DNA of 64,000 nucleotides from Pedobacter sp. PLR (GCF_026239675.1 NZ_JAPIVQ010000003.1:682001-746000), one strand, 5' to 3'. Numbered from the stretch's first letter, positions 25,160-34,525 are shown. The notes: generated from the letters alone by a model not told the origin. A program made the numbers and translations.

Positions 25160-27016
25160 TTACAGGTTGCTTTCTATCGCACCTACTTTTTCCCTGTATA
25201 AATCTATCGGGCCATCCAGCAATACGGCAATTACCGTTAAGCTTTTATCTAAGCGATCTTCAGGAACAGGAATGTATACAATTCCAGGAACCGCACTCCA
25301 ATATAATTTATTGTAAATCTCTGGTTCCACCATTGTTCCTTCGCCTACAATGCGGATTCTGCTGATCTTATTTTTAATCCCTTTCAAAGCAACCGGACCT
25401 GTTGGCTTGCCTTCAACAAATAGGAATAAGGTTTGTTTATCGGCAGATAGAGCACTTTTCCCCTGGTAATGACCTTCAGGAAGTCCTTTGGTTGTTTTGT
25501 ATAAACTTTCTGAATTCTTAGTGATCCAGTTGTAAATTTCAGGAGATAAGGTTTTCTTTTCTGCTTCCAATCCCAATCCATCTACGGTAAGTTTTGTATC
25601 CAGGAAAGGGTTGTTTCCATCATGAATGGCACTGGTAAACTGAGCAATCTGTTGCTTGTCAGTAGCCTCTTTTTTAGGAGCTAACGATGCAATTACAGGG
25701 GCTTTCTCTGCTAAGCGGATAGGCTCATTGAATTCAAGTGCCATAACTGTTACATCTTGATCTGCTGCGTTTTCCGGAATGCGCAAACTCAGGTTATTCC
25801 CGTCTTTTTTTATACTTAGGAATTGATTGCTGCCTACGATTTTCGCAGATTTAACATCAGAAAGTACACCATTCAGGTTAAATACTCCTCCGTAAGGCGT
25901 CCAATCAGCATATAGATACAGGGTTTTCTTGTCTTTTGAAAGACTGGTTTTTCCATTGAAATGATCGGTAGAGATTCCTGCACGCGTTCCATAAATGGCT
26001 TCCCCATGTTTGCTGGTCCAGCGGGCAAGACCTTTTAATACGGCAACTTGTTGCTCTGGGATCGTTCCATCGGCCTTAGGGCCAATATCCAACAACAAAT
26101 TTCCACCCATGCTGATACAATCCACTAAAGTGCGGATGATCATGTTTGGTGATTTATACTTGTTGTCGTAAGGCTGATAACCCCAGGAATCATTAATAGT
26201 ATAACACAATTCCCAATAATCTCCGGCAGGTTTTACAACAGGAATTCCCTGTTCCGGAGTTTCATAATCACCATGGTGGTTAAGACGGGAATTGATAATG
26301 ATGTTTGAGTTGTAACTACGTAAGTTTTTAAGCACTTTTTGTGCCTGCCATTCTTCGCCACTATGCTCCCAATCTCCATCAAACCAAATCAAGTCGGGCT
26401 TAAAGTTCGCTGAAAGTTCGTTAAGCTGTTGCTGATAATAGCTAAGGAATGTATTCCATCTCTTTGGCTCAGCCTTCAATTGATATCTTTTATGTTCTCT
26501 TGTGAAACCATCATAATCGCCATAGCTCCAGTCTGGTAAAGAAAAATATAATCCGGTTTTTAATCCGGAAGCTTTTAATGCTTTTACAAAAGGAGAAATC
26601 AGGTCCTTTTTAGCCGCACTATGTTTAAGGGTAGTCGTGGCATTAGGTGCTTTAGTGTCCCACAAAGAAACGCCATCATGGTGTTTAGTGGTAATCACTG
26701 AATATTTGGCGCCGCTTTCTTTGATCAGCTTTACCCATTCTTCCGGTTGATACCTGGAGGCATTAAAGCCATCCAATTGTTTCATATAGTTATCATGGCT
26801 GATGTAGTTGTTGAAAAATGCCCAGGATTCTGAAATCCCGTTTACGGAGTAAACACCCCAATGGATAAATATTCCAAGTTTGGCATCGGTAAACCACTCC
26901 ATCTTTTTGGCATTGGCAGTAGCATTGGTTTTTTCTTTTGAGCTGTTTTCCTGGGCTTTGCTGGCTGTCATGGACAGGCAGAGAAACAAGGCCGACAGTA
27001 AGGTCTTTCTGTTCAT
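25160..27016 (-). CDS. Alpha-L-fucosidase, GH29, with extended C-terminal region
   Basis: The 618-residue enzyme has a signal peptide (residues 1-21, ending SKA-Q) and a GH29 domain: LGIFIHWGVYSVNG (47-60), TTKHHDGVSLWDTK (109-122) and PDLIWFDGDWEHSG (207-220), with Asp213 as expected nucleophile. After the catalytic barrel and a beta-domain (to about residue 440) there are some 180 more residues. They include GKTSLSKDKKTLYLYADW-like (about 353-370) and GKSALSADKQTLFLFVEG (about 528-545), which look like two copies of the same beta-module. It probably acts on fucosylated oligosaccharides in the periplasm. An AraC-type regulator gene lies upstream on the same strand. Confidence 0.92.
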   Translation of the reverse strand: MNRKTLLSALFLCLSMTASKAQENSSKEKTNATANAKKMEWFTDAKLGIFIHWGVYSVNGISESWAFFNNYISHDNYMKQLDGFNASRYQPEEWVKLIKESGAKYSVITTKHHDGVSLWDTKAPNATTTLKHSAAKKDLISPFVKALKASGLKTGLYFSLPDWSYGDYDGFTREHKRYQLKAEPKRWNTFLSYYQQQLNELSANFKPDLIWFDGDWEHSGEEWQAQKVLKNLRSYNSNIIINSRLNHHGDYETPEQGIPVVKPAGDYWELCYTINDSWGYQPYDNKYKSPNMIIRTLVDCISMGGNLLLDIGPKADGTIPEQQVAVLKGLARWTSKHGEAIYGTRAGISTDHFNGKTSLSKDKKTLYLYADWTPYGGVFNLNGVLSDVKSAKIVGSNQFLSIKKDGNNLSLRIPENAADQDVTVMALEFNEPIRLAEKAPVIASLAPKKEATDKQQIAQFTSAIHDGNNPFLDTKLTVDGLGLEAEKKTLSPEIYNWITKNSESLYKTTKGLPEGHYQGKSALSADKQTLFLFVEGKPTGPVALKGIKNKISRIRIVGEGTMVEPEIYNKLYWSAVPGIVYIPVPEDRLDKSLTVIAVLLDGPIDLYREKVGAIESNL

Positions 27017-27084
27017 AGAATTGGTTGGTTTCTGAGTTGTTTTGTGTGTTAAACGTATGGTGTTGTTGCTTAAAGCTTTTAGTC

Positions 27085-27110
27085 TGTTGTTGTTGTTGTT
27101 GTTGTTGTTT
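27085..27110. repeat. Trinucleotide repeat (TGT)8 upstream of GH29
   Basis: Eight uninterrupted TGT units (ACA on the gene strand) lie in the 113-base gap between the AraC gene and the GH29 start, about 70 bases before the GH29 ATG. Copy-number change would alter spacing of a promoter or leader here. Confidence 0.85.
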
Positions 27111-27129
27111 TGGGTGGATAAGCTGTTGT

Positions 27130-27999
27130 TTATTTTTGCAGATAAGATTTCTGGTAGTTTAAAGGGCTTTTTCCGGTGATGATTTTAAAGTGTTTGTGAA
27201 AGCTGGCAAAGTTGTGAAATCCACTTTCATAACAGATCTGCTTTACATTCATGCTGTCCTCAATCAGCAATTTGCAAGCATGGCCCACTCTGATTTCTGA
27301 GATAAACTGGGTATAGGTTTTCCTTGTTCTCGACTTAAAATACCGACAAAATGAATTGGGACTTATATTGGCTACTGCGGCCATTTCCTCCATCTGGATT
27401 TTTCTTTTGAAATTGGCCAGAGAGTAATTGTAAATTGCATTGATGCGGTCATTTTCAATCTCTTCAAAATCATGACGGAAGCCGATAGAAGAAAGCAACT
27501 CATGCTCCGTACAGTGTTCTACGGCTAGTAATGCTTCCATTAAAAGAATAATTCTTTTCGATCCTTCAGATAGTAAAATGGATTCTATGATTTCTCCGAT
27601 TACTTGCTTGGCTTTGTCTGAAATTTGAATTCCTCTTTGCGCCTTTTCCAAAATCAGTTTTAGTGCTTTGTTTTCCGGGAGATTCAGGAAATGATTTCCC
27701 CAGAAGTTTTCACAGAAATGAACCACGACCACATCAGCATTTTCTTGTTCATCTTCAGTAAAATAACTGTCGTCGAATCTCCAGTAATGGGGTAGGTGTG
27801 CTCCTATAAGCACCACGTCTCCGGATCTGAAACGCTTGATATTATCGCCAATAAACTGGGTGCCATTTCCTTTCTTAAAATAGATTAATTCCACTTCCGC
27901 ATGGTAATGCCAGCGGTTGTTGATGTAGGGGACTTTGTCTCTCCTTGCACTAAATGAATTCACAAGGTTGTTTGAAACTTTGAGTAGTTGTGGCTTCAT
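27130..27999 (-). CDS. AraC family transcriptional regulator
   Basis: The 289-residue protein has an N-terminal cupin sensor domain (about residues 15-110, with WHYHAEVELIYFKKGNGTQF and GDVVLIGAHLPHYW). It ends with a C-terminal AraC double helix-turn-helix (about residues 190-287, with MEEMAAVANISPNSFCRYFK and VKQICYESGFHNFASFHKHF). It lies between the GH29 gene (same strand, 113 bases downstream) and a divergent sulfatase gene (212 bases between starts). It is therefore a candidate regulator of both, probably responding to a sugar such as fucose; the ligand is inferred only from context. Confidence 0.93.
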   Translation of the reverse strand: MKPQLLKVSNNLVNSFSARRDKVPYINNRWHYHAEVELIYFKKGNGTQFIGDNIKRFRSGDVVLIGAHLPHYWRFDDSYFTEDEQENADVVVVHFCENFWGNHFLNLPENKALKLILEKAQRGIQISDKAKQVIGEIIESILLSEGSKRIILLMEALLAVEHCTEHELLSSIGFRHDFEEIENDRINAIYNYSLANFKRKIQMEEMAAVANISPNSFCRYFKSRTRKTYTQFISEIRVGHACKLLIEDSMNVKQICYESGFHNFASFHKHFKIITGKSPLNYQKSYLQK

Positions 28000-28171
28000 A
28001 AAATTTGGTTAGGTCTGGCTAAATTTATAAAAATCTTTTATAAATACCCAGTAATTTCATTATTACACAAATAACCGCCAATATTGCTGAATGATTCTGT
28101 TTGGAAAATCAGTGCATGATAACCAACTCAGGATTATCAGCTTAGGATAAAGCGTATTTCATAAAAACTGA

Positions 28172-28179
28172 TAACTTTG
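28172..28179 (+). promoter_or_regulatory. -7 element TAACTTTG of the sulfatase promoter
   Basis: The sequence fits the Bacteroidota TAnnTTTG -7 box and lies 32 bases before the sulfatase ATG. A matching TTTG -33 box at the right distance is not evident, which would fit activator dependence on the divergent AraC protein. Confidence 0.45.
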
Positions 28180-28211
28180 GTTGCTAACACACACACGCAA
28201 CCTTAACCAAA

Positions 28212-30338
28212 ATGATGAAAAGTACCTGGAGAACCACAATGATGGTCTTTATGCTTCCTATTGCAGTTATGCCAATGAGCCTTAGCGCTCAGAAAAGCCA
28301 AAAACATCAAAAAACTCAGAACGTTCAAAAAGCGGGGGCACCAAATATTATTTTCATTTTAACGGATGACCTGGGCTATGGAGACCTTGGTGTTTTCTTT
28401 CAGAACCAACGAAAACAAAAAGGCGCTTTACCTTATCAATTGACACCTAATCTGGATCAGATGGCTGCCTCCGGCGCTAAATTCAGCAACCAATATAGTA
28501 ATGCCCCTGTTTGTGCACCTTCCAGAGCATCGTTTATGACGGGGATGAACCAGGGAAATGCCAGCGTAAGGGATAACCAGTTCGACAAGCAAATTGAAAA
28601 CAACCATACCATCGCCAATATGCTGAAAACTTCAGGTTATGCCACTGCGGCCATTGGTAAATGGGGATTACAAGGAGAAACAAAGGACGAGCCTAACTGG
28701 CCTGCGCATCCGTCAAAGCGTGGATTTGATCAGTTTTTTGGCTATATGAGACATGCAGACGGTCATGAACATTATCCTTTCGAAGGTCTTTACAGAGGTA
28801 AGAAAGAAGTTTATGACAACTATACCAATGTAGCTGCTGGTTTAAGTAAAAGTTATACGACCGATTTATGGACCGCTTATGCGAAGAAATGGATCGTGGA
28901 TCATGAACAGGGAAAACAAGCAAAACAACCCTTCTTTATGTTTCTTGCTTATGATGCCCCACATGCAGTATTGGAGTTGCCAACTCAGGCTTACCCTACG
29001 GGAGGTGGCTTAAAAGGCGGTTTACAGTGGACAGGGGAAAGCGGAGCCATGATTAATACGGCTTCCGGTGAAATTGACAGCTATGTACATCCAGATTATG
29101 CGAATGCAACTTACGATGATGATCAGGATGTGAACACTCCTGAAAAGCCATGGCCGGATACTTATAAACGATATGCAACGGCTAATCGTAGAATTGATGA
29201 TGCCATAGGCGATATCATGCAGCTTTTAAAAGACATGAATATTGCAGAAAATACCTTGGTTGTTTTCACCTCTGATAACGGGCCTTCTATTGAATCTTAC
29301 CTGCCAAAAGGTTACGTTGCCAACAGTCCGGAGTTTTTTGGAAGTTACGGTCCTTTTGATGGGATTAAAAGAGACGTTTGGGAAGGTGGACTGAGAATGC
29401 CAACGCTCGTTTCCTGGCCTTCAAAAATCAAAGCAGGGAAAACTATCGCCTTGCCAGGTATGCTGTCCGACTGGATGGCTACTTTTGCAGCTGCCGCCAA
29501 TATACCTGCACCGGCAAGATTAGACGGTGTTTCTTTGTTGCCAGTCTTAACCGGTAAGGGGAAACAGGAGCAAGGCCAGGTGTACGTAGAATATACAGAA
29601 GGAGGGAATACCCCGGATTTCAAAGATTTTGAAGCCAGTAGAAGGGGTAGAAAGCGTAACCAGATGCAAATGATTCGAATCGGCGATCTGGTTGGTGTAC
29701 GCTATAGCATCAAATCTGCAGCCGATGATTTTGAAATCTATGATGTGGTCAAAGATCCTAAAGAGAGAACCAATCTGGGTGGCAATCCTGCTTATCGCAG
29801 CTTACAGGAAAAGATGAAAGCCAAAGTATTACAAGGAAGAAAGGTAGATGCAGAAGCACCGCGGCCTTATGATGCAGCGCTTATTCCTGCAGTAAATCCA
29901 GCTGGAAAACTCAGCCCGGGCATTAGCTGGAGATTCTTTAAAGGAGATTTTCCATGGGTGGTTACCGAAAAAGGAAGAACCGCGCAGCAAAAAGGTAAAA
30001 CAACAGAACTGAACCCGGGGGAGATTCCTAAAAATGCTGGTATGGTCTTGTATGAAGCCTGGTTTAAAGCGGCGGAAGACGGGGAATACAGTTTCTCTAT
30101 GGAAACTAATGGAAAAGCTTATGTACGTTTACATGAAGCGGAATTATTGGATGCTGATTTTGGATATTCAGCAGATAAAGAGATGATAACTAGTGTGAAA
30201 CTTAAAGCAGGGTACCATCCGGTCAAAATTTATGTGACACAAGAACAGGGAAAAGTAATGTCGTTGCGCTTAAAGCAAAAGAAAGCTGGAGCTAACTGGC
30301 AGATACTGAGTGGTAAAAATCTTTACACTGTAAAATAA
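28212..30338 (+). CDS. Sulfatase with C-terminal PA14-like domain
   Basis: The 708-residue protein has a signal peptide (residues 1-26, ending SLSA-Q), a short Lys/Gln linker and an S1 sulfatase domain. Metal-binding ILTDDLGYGD (49-58) and the signature CAPSRASFMTG with Cys101 as formylglycine residue are intact, and VFTSDNGPSIESYLPKGY lies near residue 355. From about residue 570 a beta-rich module (ISWRFFKGDF, MVLYEAWFKAAEDGEYSFSM, LKAGYHPVKIYV) resembles PA14 carbohydrate-binding domains. It probably desulfates a polysaccharide or glycan fragment outside the cytoplasm. It is divergent from the AraC regulator and monocistronic. Confidence 0.92.
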   Translation: MMKSTWRTTMMVFMLPIAVMPMSLSAQKSQKHQKTQNVQKAGAPNIIFILTDDLGYGDLGVFFQNQRKQKGALPYQLTPNLDQMAASGAKFSNQYSNAPVCAPSRASFMTGMNQGNASVRDNQFDKQIENNHTIANMLKTSGYATAAIGKWGLQGETKDEPNWPAHPSKRGFDQFFGYMRHADGHEHYPFEGLYRGKKEVYDNYTNVAAGLSKSYTTDLWTAYAKKWIVDHEQGKQAKQPFFMFLAYDAPHAVLELPTQAYPTGGGLKGGLQWTGESGAMINTASGEIDSYVHPDYANATYDDDQDVNTPEKPWPDTYKRYATANRRIDDAIGDIMQLLKDMNIAENTLVVFTSDNGPSIESYLPKGYVANSPEFFGSYGPFDGIKRDVWEGGLRMPTLVSWPSKIKAGKTIALPGMLSDWMATFAAAANIPAPARLDGVSLLPVLTGKGKQEQGQVYVEYTEGGNTPDFKDFEASRRGRKRNQMQMIRIGDLVGVRYSIKSAADDFEIYDVVKDPKERTNLGGNPAYRSLQEKMKAKVLQGRKVDAEAPRPYDAALIPAVNPAGKLSPGISWRFFKGDFPWVVTEKGRTAQQKGKTTELNPGEIPKNAGMVLYEAWFKAAEDGEYSFSMETNGKAYVRLHEAELLDADFGYSADKEMITSVKLKAGYHPVKIYVTQEQGKVMSLRLKQKKAGANWQILSGKNLYTVK

Positions 30339-30426
30339 CGGGCTTTAATCCATCCTAAACAAGTTTTTACCGTAAAAAAGTGAGTTTAAACTTTCATTTA
30401 ATCAAAAAGTTAATTACATTTGAGCT

Positions 30427-30449
30427 TACCCTTTCGAGGGTATGTTTTT
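30427..30449 (+). terminator. Hairpin with TTCG loop and T-run
   Basis: TACCCT (30427-30432) and AGGGTA (30437-30442) close a stable TTCG tetraloop, followed by TGTTTTT. It is the first of two tandem terminators after the sulfatase gene. Confidence 0.65.
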
Positions 30450-30463
30450 CATAGGTAGATGTA

Positions 30464-30496
30464 GGGTCGGAAATTTATTTCCGATCCTTTTTTTTT
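30464..30496 (+). terminator. Strong rho-independent terminator
   Basis: GGGTCGGAAA (30464-30473) pairs with TTTCCGATCC (30478-30487) around a TTTA loop, followed by nine T. It insulates ubiX from the sulfatase gene. Confidence 0.9.
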
Positions 30497-30557
30497 ACAG
30501 CAGTTTCTAGCGTAGCTACATCTATAAGCATTCCATACATCGTATTTGTTTTAACTT

Positions 30558-30565
30558 TATCTTTG
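30558..30565 (+). promoter_or_regulatory. -7 element TATCTTTG of the ubiX promoter
   Basis: The box matches TAnnTTTG exactly and stands 8 bases before the ubiX ATG, implying a very short or absent leader. No convincing -33 element was found. Confidence 0.5.
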
Positions 30566-30573
30566 CAGCTGCT

Positions 30574-31140
30574 ATGGATAAGAAGAAAATCATTGTTGCC
30601 ATTACCGGAGCCAGCGGCTCTATTTACGCTAAACTACTATTGGATAACTTAATGACACTTGCTGATCAGATTGAGACAGTAGCAGTGGTGATGTCCGACA
30701 ATGCGAAGGAAGTCTGGCGCTTTGAATTGGGTAATGAAGACTACGATCGTTACCCTTATAAGTTCTATCCAAAAATGGACTTCAATGCCCCCTTTGCTTC
30801 CGGTTCCGCAAAATTTGACACTATGATTATCATTCCATGTTCTATGGGAACCCTCGGTAGAATCGCTCATGGCATTTCCAACGACCTCATCAGCAGAGCA
30901 GCCGATGTGATCTTAAAAGAACGTAGAAAATTGATCGCTGTAGTACGTGATACCCCTTTTAGCCTCATTCACATCAATAATTTAAAGATCGTAACCGAAG
31001 CTGGTGGCATCATTTGTCCGGCAAGTCCCTCGTTTTACAGTCTGCCGAAAACCATTGAAGAAGTCGCGCAAACCGTGGTTAGCCGTGTCATCGACCTTGC
31101 CGGTCTCCGTCAGGATAGTTACCGTTGGAATGAGCAATAA
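30574..31140 (+). CDS. ubiX: Flavin prenyltransferase UbiX
   Basis: The 188-residue protein begins with the flavin-binding AITGASGSIYAKLLLD (about residues 9-24). It carries IIIPCSMGTLGRIAHGIS (about 86-103), LISRAADVILKERRKL and VVRDTPFSLIHINNL (about 122-136), all UbiX hallmarks. UbiX joins dimethylallyl phosphate to reduced FMN, making the prenylated flavin cofactor of UbiD-type decarboxylases. A UbiD-type gene is present at 58662-60488, so cofactor supply and user lie within 30 kb of each other. It is followed after 54 bases by mtaB, which has its own promoter-like site. Confidence 0.96.
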   Translation: MDKKKIIVAITGASGSIYAKLLLDNLMTLADQIETVAVVMSDNAKEVWRFELGNEDYDRYPYKFYPKMDFNAPFASGSAKFDTMIIIPCSMGTLGRIAHGISNDLISRAADVILKERRKLIAVVRDTPFSLIHINNLKIVTEAGGIICPASPSFYSLPKTIEEVAQTVVSRVIDLAGLRQDSYRWNEQ

Positions 31141-31163
31141 TCTCAGCTAAAACCTTATCTTTG
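31134..31163 (+). promoter_or_regulatory. Bacteroidota-type promoter of mtaB
   Basis: TTGG at 31134-31137, 18 bases of spacer, then TATCTTTG at 31156-31163 fit the -33/-7 pattern of this phylum. The -33 part overlaps the end of ubiX and the -7 box is 31 bases before the mtaB ATG. Confidence 0.55.
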
Positions 31164-31194
31164 CGCATTCTCAAAGAAATTTTATAAGGGCTAA

Positions 31195-32514
31195 ATGAAG
31201 AAGGTTGCATTTTATACACTGGGTTGTAAGTTAAATTTTTCAGAAACTTCAACTATAGGGAGGTTATTTACCGATGCCGGATATTCGGTGGTGGACTTTA
31301 CAGCCGGGGCGGATGTATATGTGATCAATACCTGCTCTGTAACGGAGCACGCGGACAAGAAATGCCGCAAGGTAGTTAAAGAAGCCCTGAAGTATTCCCC
31401 GAATGCTTATGTGACGATTGTGGGTTGCTATGCGCAGCTGAAACCAGTAGAGATTGCCGAAATTGAAGGCGTTGATATGGTCTTAGGTGCCGCAGAAAAA
31501 TTCCGTATTGTAGAATATATCTCTGATTTAACGAAACTTCCAAAAGCCGTTATTCATCAGCAAAACATAGAAAAGGTAAACCACAACTTTATTGCAGCCT
31601 ATTCTATAGGCGATAGAACCCGTACTTTCCTTAAAGTTCAGGACGGTTGTGATTACCCTTGTACCTATTGTACGATTCCCCTGGCTCGTGGTGGCAGTCG
31701 TAGTGACACCATCGAAAATGTAGTCAACAGGGCAACGCAGATTGCAGAAAGCGGGGTGAAAGAAATCGTGCTTACCGGTGTAAACCTTGGCGATTTCGGG
31801 ATCAGAGACGGTAACAGAGAAGATAAATTCTTCGACCTGGTTAAAGCTTTAGATGAAGTAGAAGGAATTGAAAGAATCCGTATCTCTTCCATCGAGCCTA
31901 ACCTGCTTAGCAATGAGATCATTGAATTTGTTGCGCAATCAAAAAGATTCGTTCCACATTTCCATATTCCATTACAATCGGGCTCTAATAAGATCCTGGG
32001 GCTGATGAAAAGACGTTACCAAAGAGAACTATACACAGAACGTGTGGCCACCATCAAAGCATTAATTCCAAATTGTTGTATTGGTGTAGACGTGATTGTT
32101 GGTTTTCCTGGAGAAACACATGAAGATTTTCTGGATACTTACCAGTTCCTGAATGAACTTGACATTTCTTACTTACACGTATTTACTTATTCTGAACGCG
32201 AGCAAACCGCTGCGGCAGAAATGACGGGTCGTGTTGCAGGAAGCACGAGAGCGGACCGTAGCAAAATGCTCCACATCTTATCTGATAAAAAGCGCAGAGC
32301 TTTCTACCAGTCACAAATTGGTACGATAGGTGAAGTGCTTTTCGAAGATGATCAGAAGGATGGCTTTATGCATGGTTTTACTAAAAACTATGTGAAAGTT
32401 AAGGCAAAATATGATCCTGTAATGGTGAATGAAATTAAAAGGGTGAAATTACTTGAACTTACCGCTGATGGTGAGGTAGAAGTTGCAGAAACCGAAGAAG
32501 TTTTAGCTCATTAA
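31195..32514 (+). CDS. mtaB: tRNA t6A37 methylthiotransferase MtaB
   Basis: The 439-residue radical SAM enzyme has the methylthiotransferase N-terminal domain with cluster cysteines Cys11 (LGCKLN), Cys47 (NTCSVTEHADKKCRK) and Cys78 (VGCYAQ). The radical SAM CxxxCxxC motif is at Cys152, Cys156 and Cys159 (DGCDYPCTYC), and a TRAM-like C-terminus follows. The TEHADKKCRK stretch points to the MtaB branch rather than MiaB or RimO. It adds a methylthio group to N6-threonylcarbamoyladenosine at tRNA position 37. It precedes lgt by 32 bases. Confidence 0.94.
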   Translation: MKKVAFYTLGCKLNFSETSTIGRLFTDAGYSVVDFTAGADVYVINTCSVTEHADKKCRKVVKEALKYSPNAYVTIVGCYAQLKPVEIAEIEGVDMVLGAAEKFRIVEYISDLTKLPKAVIHQQNIEKVNHNFIAAYSIGDRTRTFLKVQDGCDYPCTYCTIPLARGGSRSDTIENVVNRATQIAESGVKEIVLTGVNLGDFGIRDGNREDKFFDLVKALDEVEGIERIRISSIEPNLLSNEIIEFVAQSKRFVPHFHIPLQSGSNKILGLMKRRYQRELYTERVATIKALIPNCCIGVDVIVGFPGETHEDFLDTYQFLNELDISYLHVFTYSEREQTAAAEMTGRVAGSTRADRSKMLHILSDKKRRAFYQSQIGTIGEVLFEDDQKDGFMHGFTKNYVKVKAKYDPVMVNEIKRVKLLELTADGEVEVAETEEVLAH

Positions 32515-32546
32515 TCTTATATTCGCATAAATACTTATCTATTCCT

Positions 32547-33701
32547 ATGTTTCCAACCGTATCTCATTTTATAGAATATCTTTTTGGTGTCCAGATACCT
32601 CTTCCATTCAATACCTTCGGTGTTTTTGTAGCGCTTGCTTTCATTGCAGGCTATTGGGCATTTACAGAAGAGTTTAAACGTAAAGAGGCTTTAGGGGTTA
32701 TCCATCCAATTAAGAAATACATTACTGTTGGAAAACCTGCAACCACTATTGAACTGTTCTATAACGGTATTTTTGGTTTCCTGATCGGTTATAAACTGGT
32801 TTATGCGTTATTAAATTATAAATTATTTGTGAGTGATGCCCAAACGGTATTGCTCTCTACAAAAGGTAACATTTTAGGCGGCCTGTTCTTTGCAGGTTTG
32901 TTTGCCTACTGGGATCATAAAGAGAAAAACAGGGTTAAATTACCGGCACCAAAAACGGTGGAAGTGATTCAGCATCCTTATGAACTGATGGGCAATATGA
33001 TTGTCTGGGCAGCAGTATGGGGATTCCTTGGCGCTAAGATATTTGATAACCTGGAGCATTGGGATACGTTTGTACAAGACCCGATTGGTGGTTTGCTGTC
33101 TTTCAGCGGGCTTACATTCTACGGAGGCCTGATCTGTGGTGGTGCTGCGGTATTGTATATTGCAAAAAAGAATGGTATCAAGATCTTGCACATGTTGGAT
33201 ATTGGTGGTCCGGGAATGATGCTGGCTTATGCAGTAGGTCGTATTGGATGCCAGATGTCCGGAGATGGCGACTGGGGTATTGATAACCTCAACCCTAAAC
33301 CGGTAAGCTGGTTGCCAGACTGGTTATGGGCTTATACTTACCCGAATAACGTGGCCAATGAAGGGATTCCTATTCCGGGTTGCGTAGGTAAATTCTGCCA
33401 TGAATTGGCGAATCCGGTATATCCAACGCCGATTTATGAGGTAATTGTTTGCTTTATCTTATTCTTAATCCTTTGGCGTATCCGTACTAAGATTAAACTT
33501 CCAGGTATGATGTTCGGAATTTACCTGATGATGAATGGTATGGAAAGATTCTTTGTAGAATTAATCAGAGTGAATACCAAATACGATGTTGCTGGGATCC
33601 GTTTTACTCAGGCGGAATTGATCTCCAGTATTTTATTTCTATCCGGTTTATTGCTGATCATCTATTCTGTGAAGAATAAGGAAAAGCATGCTAACTATTA
33701 A
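32547..33701 (+). CDS. lgt: Prolipoprotein diacylglyceryl transferase
   Basis: The 384-residue polytopic membrane protein has about seven helices. It carries the Lgt signature region near residues 225-245 (GPGMMLAYAVGRIGCQMSGD), with the conserved Arg-Ile-Gly and Gly-Asp, and an upstream LTFYGGLICGG matching the family's FYGGLIGG. It is longer than the Escherichia coli enzyme, as usual in Bacteroidota. It attaches diacylglycerol to the lipobox cysteine of lipoproteins, of which this window encodes at least six. It follows mtaB and precedes the IMPase-family gene by 10 bases. Confidence 0.92.
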   Translation: MFPTVSHFIEYLFGVQIPLPFNTFGVFVALAFIAGYWAFTEEFKRKEALGVIHPIKKYITVGKPATTIELFYNGIFGFLIGYKLVYALLNYKLFVSDAQTVLLSTKGNILGGLFFAGLFAYWDHKEKNRVKLPAPKTVEVIQHPYELMGNMIVWAAVWGFLGAKIFDNLEHWDTFVQDPIGGLLSFSGLTFYGGLICGGAAVLYIAKKNGIKILHMLDIGGPGMMLAYAVGRIGCQMSGDGDWGIDNLNPKPVSWLPDWLWAYTYPNNVANEGIPIPGCVGKFCHELANPVYPTPIYEVIVCFILFLILWRIRTKIKLPGMMFGIYLMMNGMERFFVELIRVNTKYDVAGIRFTQAELISSILFLSGLLLIIYSVKNKEKHANY

Positions 33702-33711
33702 AATCTAAGAT

Positions 33712-34506
33712 TTGAATTACGAGTTACTTTGTTCTAAAGTTATTGCCATTGCCCGTCTGACAGGCAATTTTATCCGCAAGGAGTCTATGAATTTTGACGC
33801 GAATGCGGTAGAAATTAAAGGGCTTAATGATCTGGTCTCCTATGTCGATAAAAATGCGGAGAAGCAACTGGTCAGGAATTTAGTGAAATTGATTCCTGAG
33901 GCTGGCTTTATCACGGAGGAAGAGACGATCAATACTGCTGGTAAGGTCTTTAACTGGATTATAGACCCTTTAGATGGAACAACGAATTTTATCCATGGCT
34001 TGCCTACCTATGCGATCAGCATTGCCCTTTATGAAGATGGACAGCCAGTGATTGGGGTGGTGTATGAGATCAACAGGGGAGAAATGTTCTCTACTTATAA
34101 AGGTGGAGCGGCTTACCTGAACAACAAAGAAATCTCTGTTTCTAAAAGAACTTCCCTAAGCGATACTTTATTGGCTACCGGTTTTCCATACTATCAGTTT
34201 GATAAACAGGAAGCCTATATGAAGCTGCTTTCCGAAATGATGCGTAGCTGTCATGGCTTAAGAAGAATTGGCTCAGCGGCCACGGATTTAGCTTATGTAG
34301 CTTGTGGTAGGTTTGATGGCTTTTTTGAATACAACCTGAATTCATGGGATGTGGCGGCAGGTGCTTACCTGGTGCAACAGGCAGGTGGGAATATCCTTAA
34401 TTTTTCCGGCGGAGCCGAGTTTATCGAACAGCGCGAGATTCTGGCCACAAATGGTGCCATTGATGCCGAAATACTGGCGATTATGGCTACACACTTTAAC
34501 GATTAG
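33712..34506 (+). CDS. Inositol monophosphatase family protein
   Basis: The 264-residue protein has the metal-binding EEETIN (about residues 64-69), WIIDPLDGTTNFIHGLPTYA (about 83-102) and the C-terminal SWDVAAGAYLVQQAGG (about 210-225), all diagnostic of the IMPase fold. Substrate may be inositol phosphate or another sugar phosphate. The start is a TTG at 33712, because the N-terminal helix (LCSKVIAIARLTGNFIRKE) is conserved in the family, a stop codon lies just upstream, and the first ATG would remove 25 residues. It lies 10 bases after lgt and ends at a strong terminator. Confidence 0.92.
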   Translation: MNYELLCSKVIAIARLTGNFIRKESMNFDANAVEIKGLNDLVSYVDKNAEKQLVRNLVKLIPEAGFITEEETINTAGKVFNWIIDPLDGTTNFIHGLPTYAISIALYEDGQPVIGVVYEINRGEMFSTYKGGAAYLNNKEISVSKRTSLSDTLLATGFPYYQFDKQEAYMKLLSEMMRSCHGLRRIGSAATDLAYVACGRFDGFFEYNLNSWDVAAGAYLVQQAGGNILNFSGGAEFIEQREILATNGAIDAEILAIMATHFND

Positions 34507-34525
34507 TTTCCTTTATTTATAAAAG

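Noticed and set aside
27085..27110. TGT repeat considered as a CRISPR-like or recombination site
   Set aside because: It is a simple microsatellite without spacers or partner genes.
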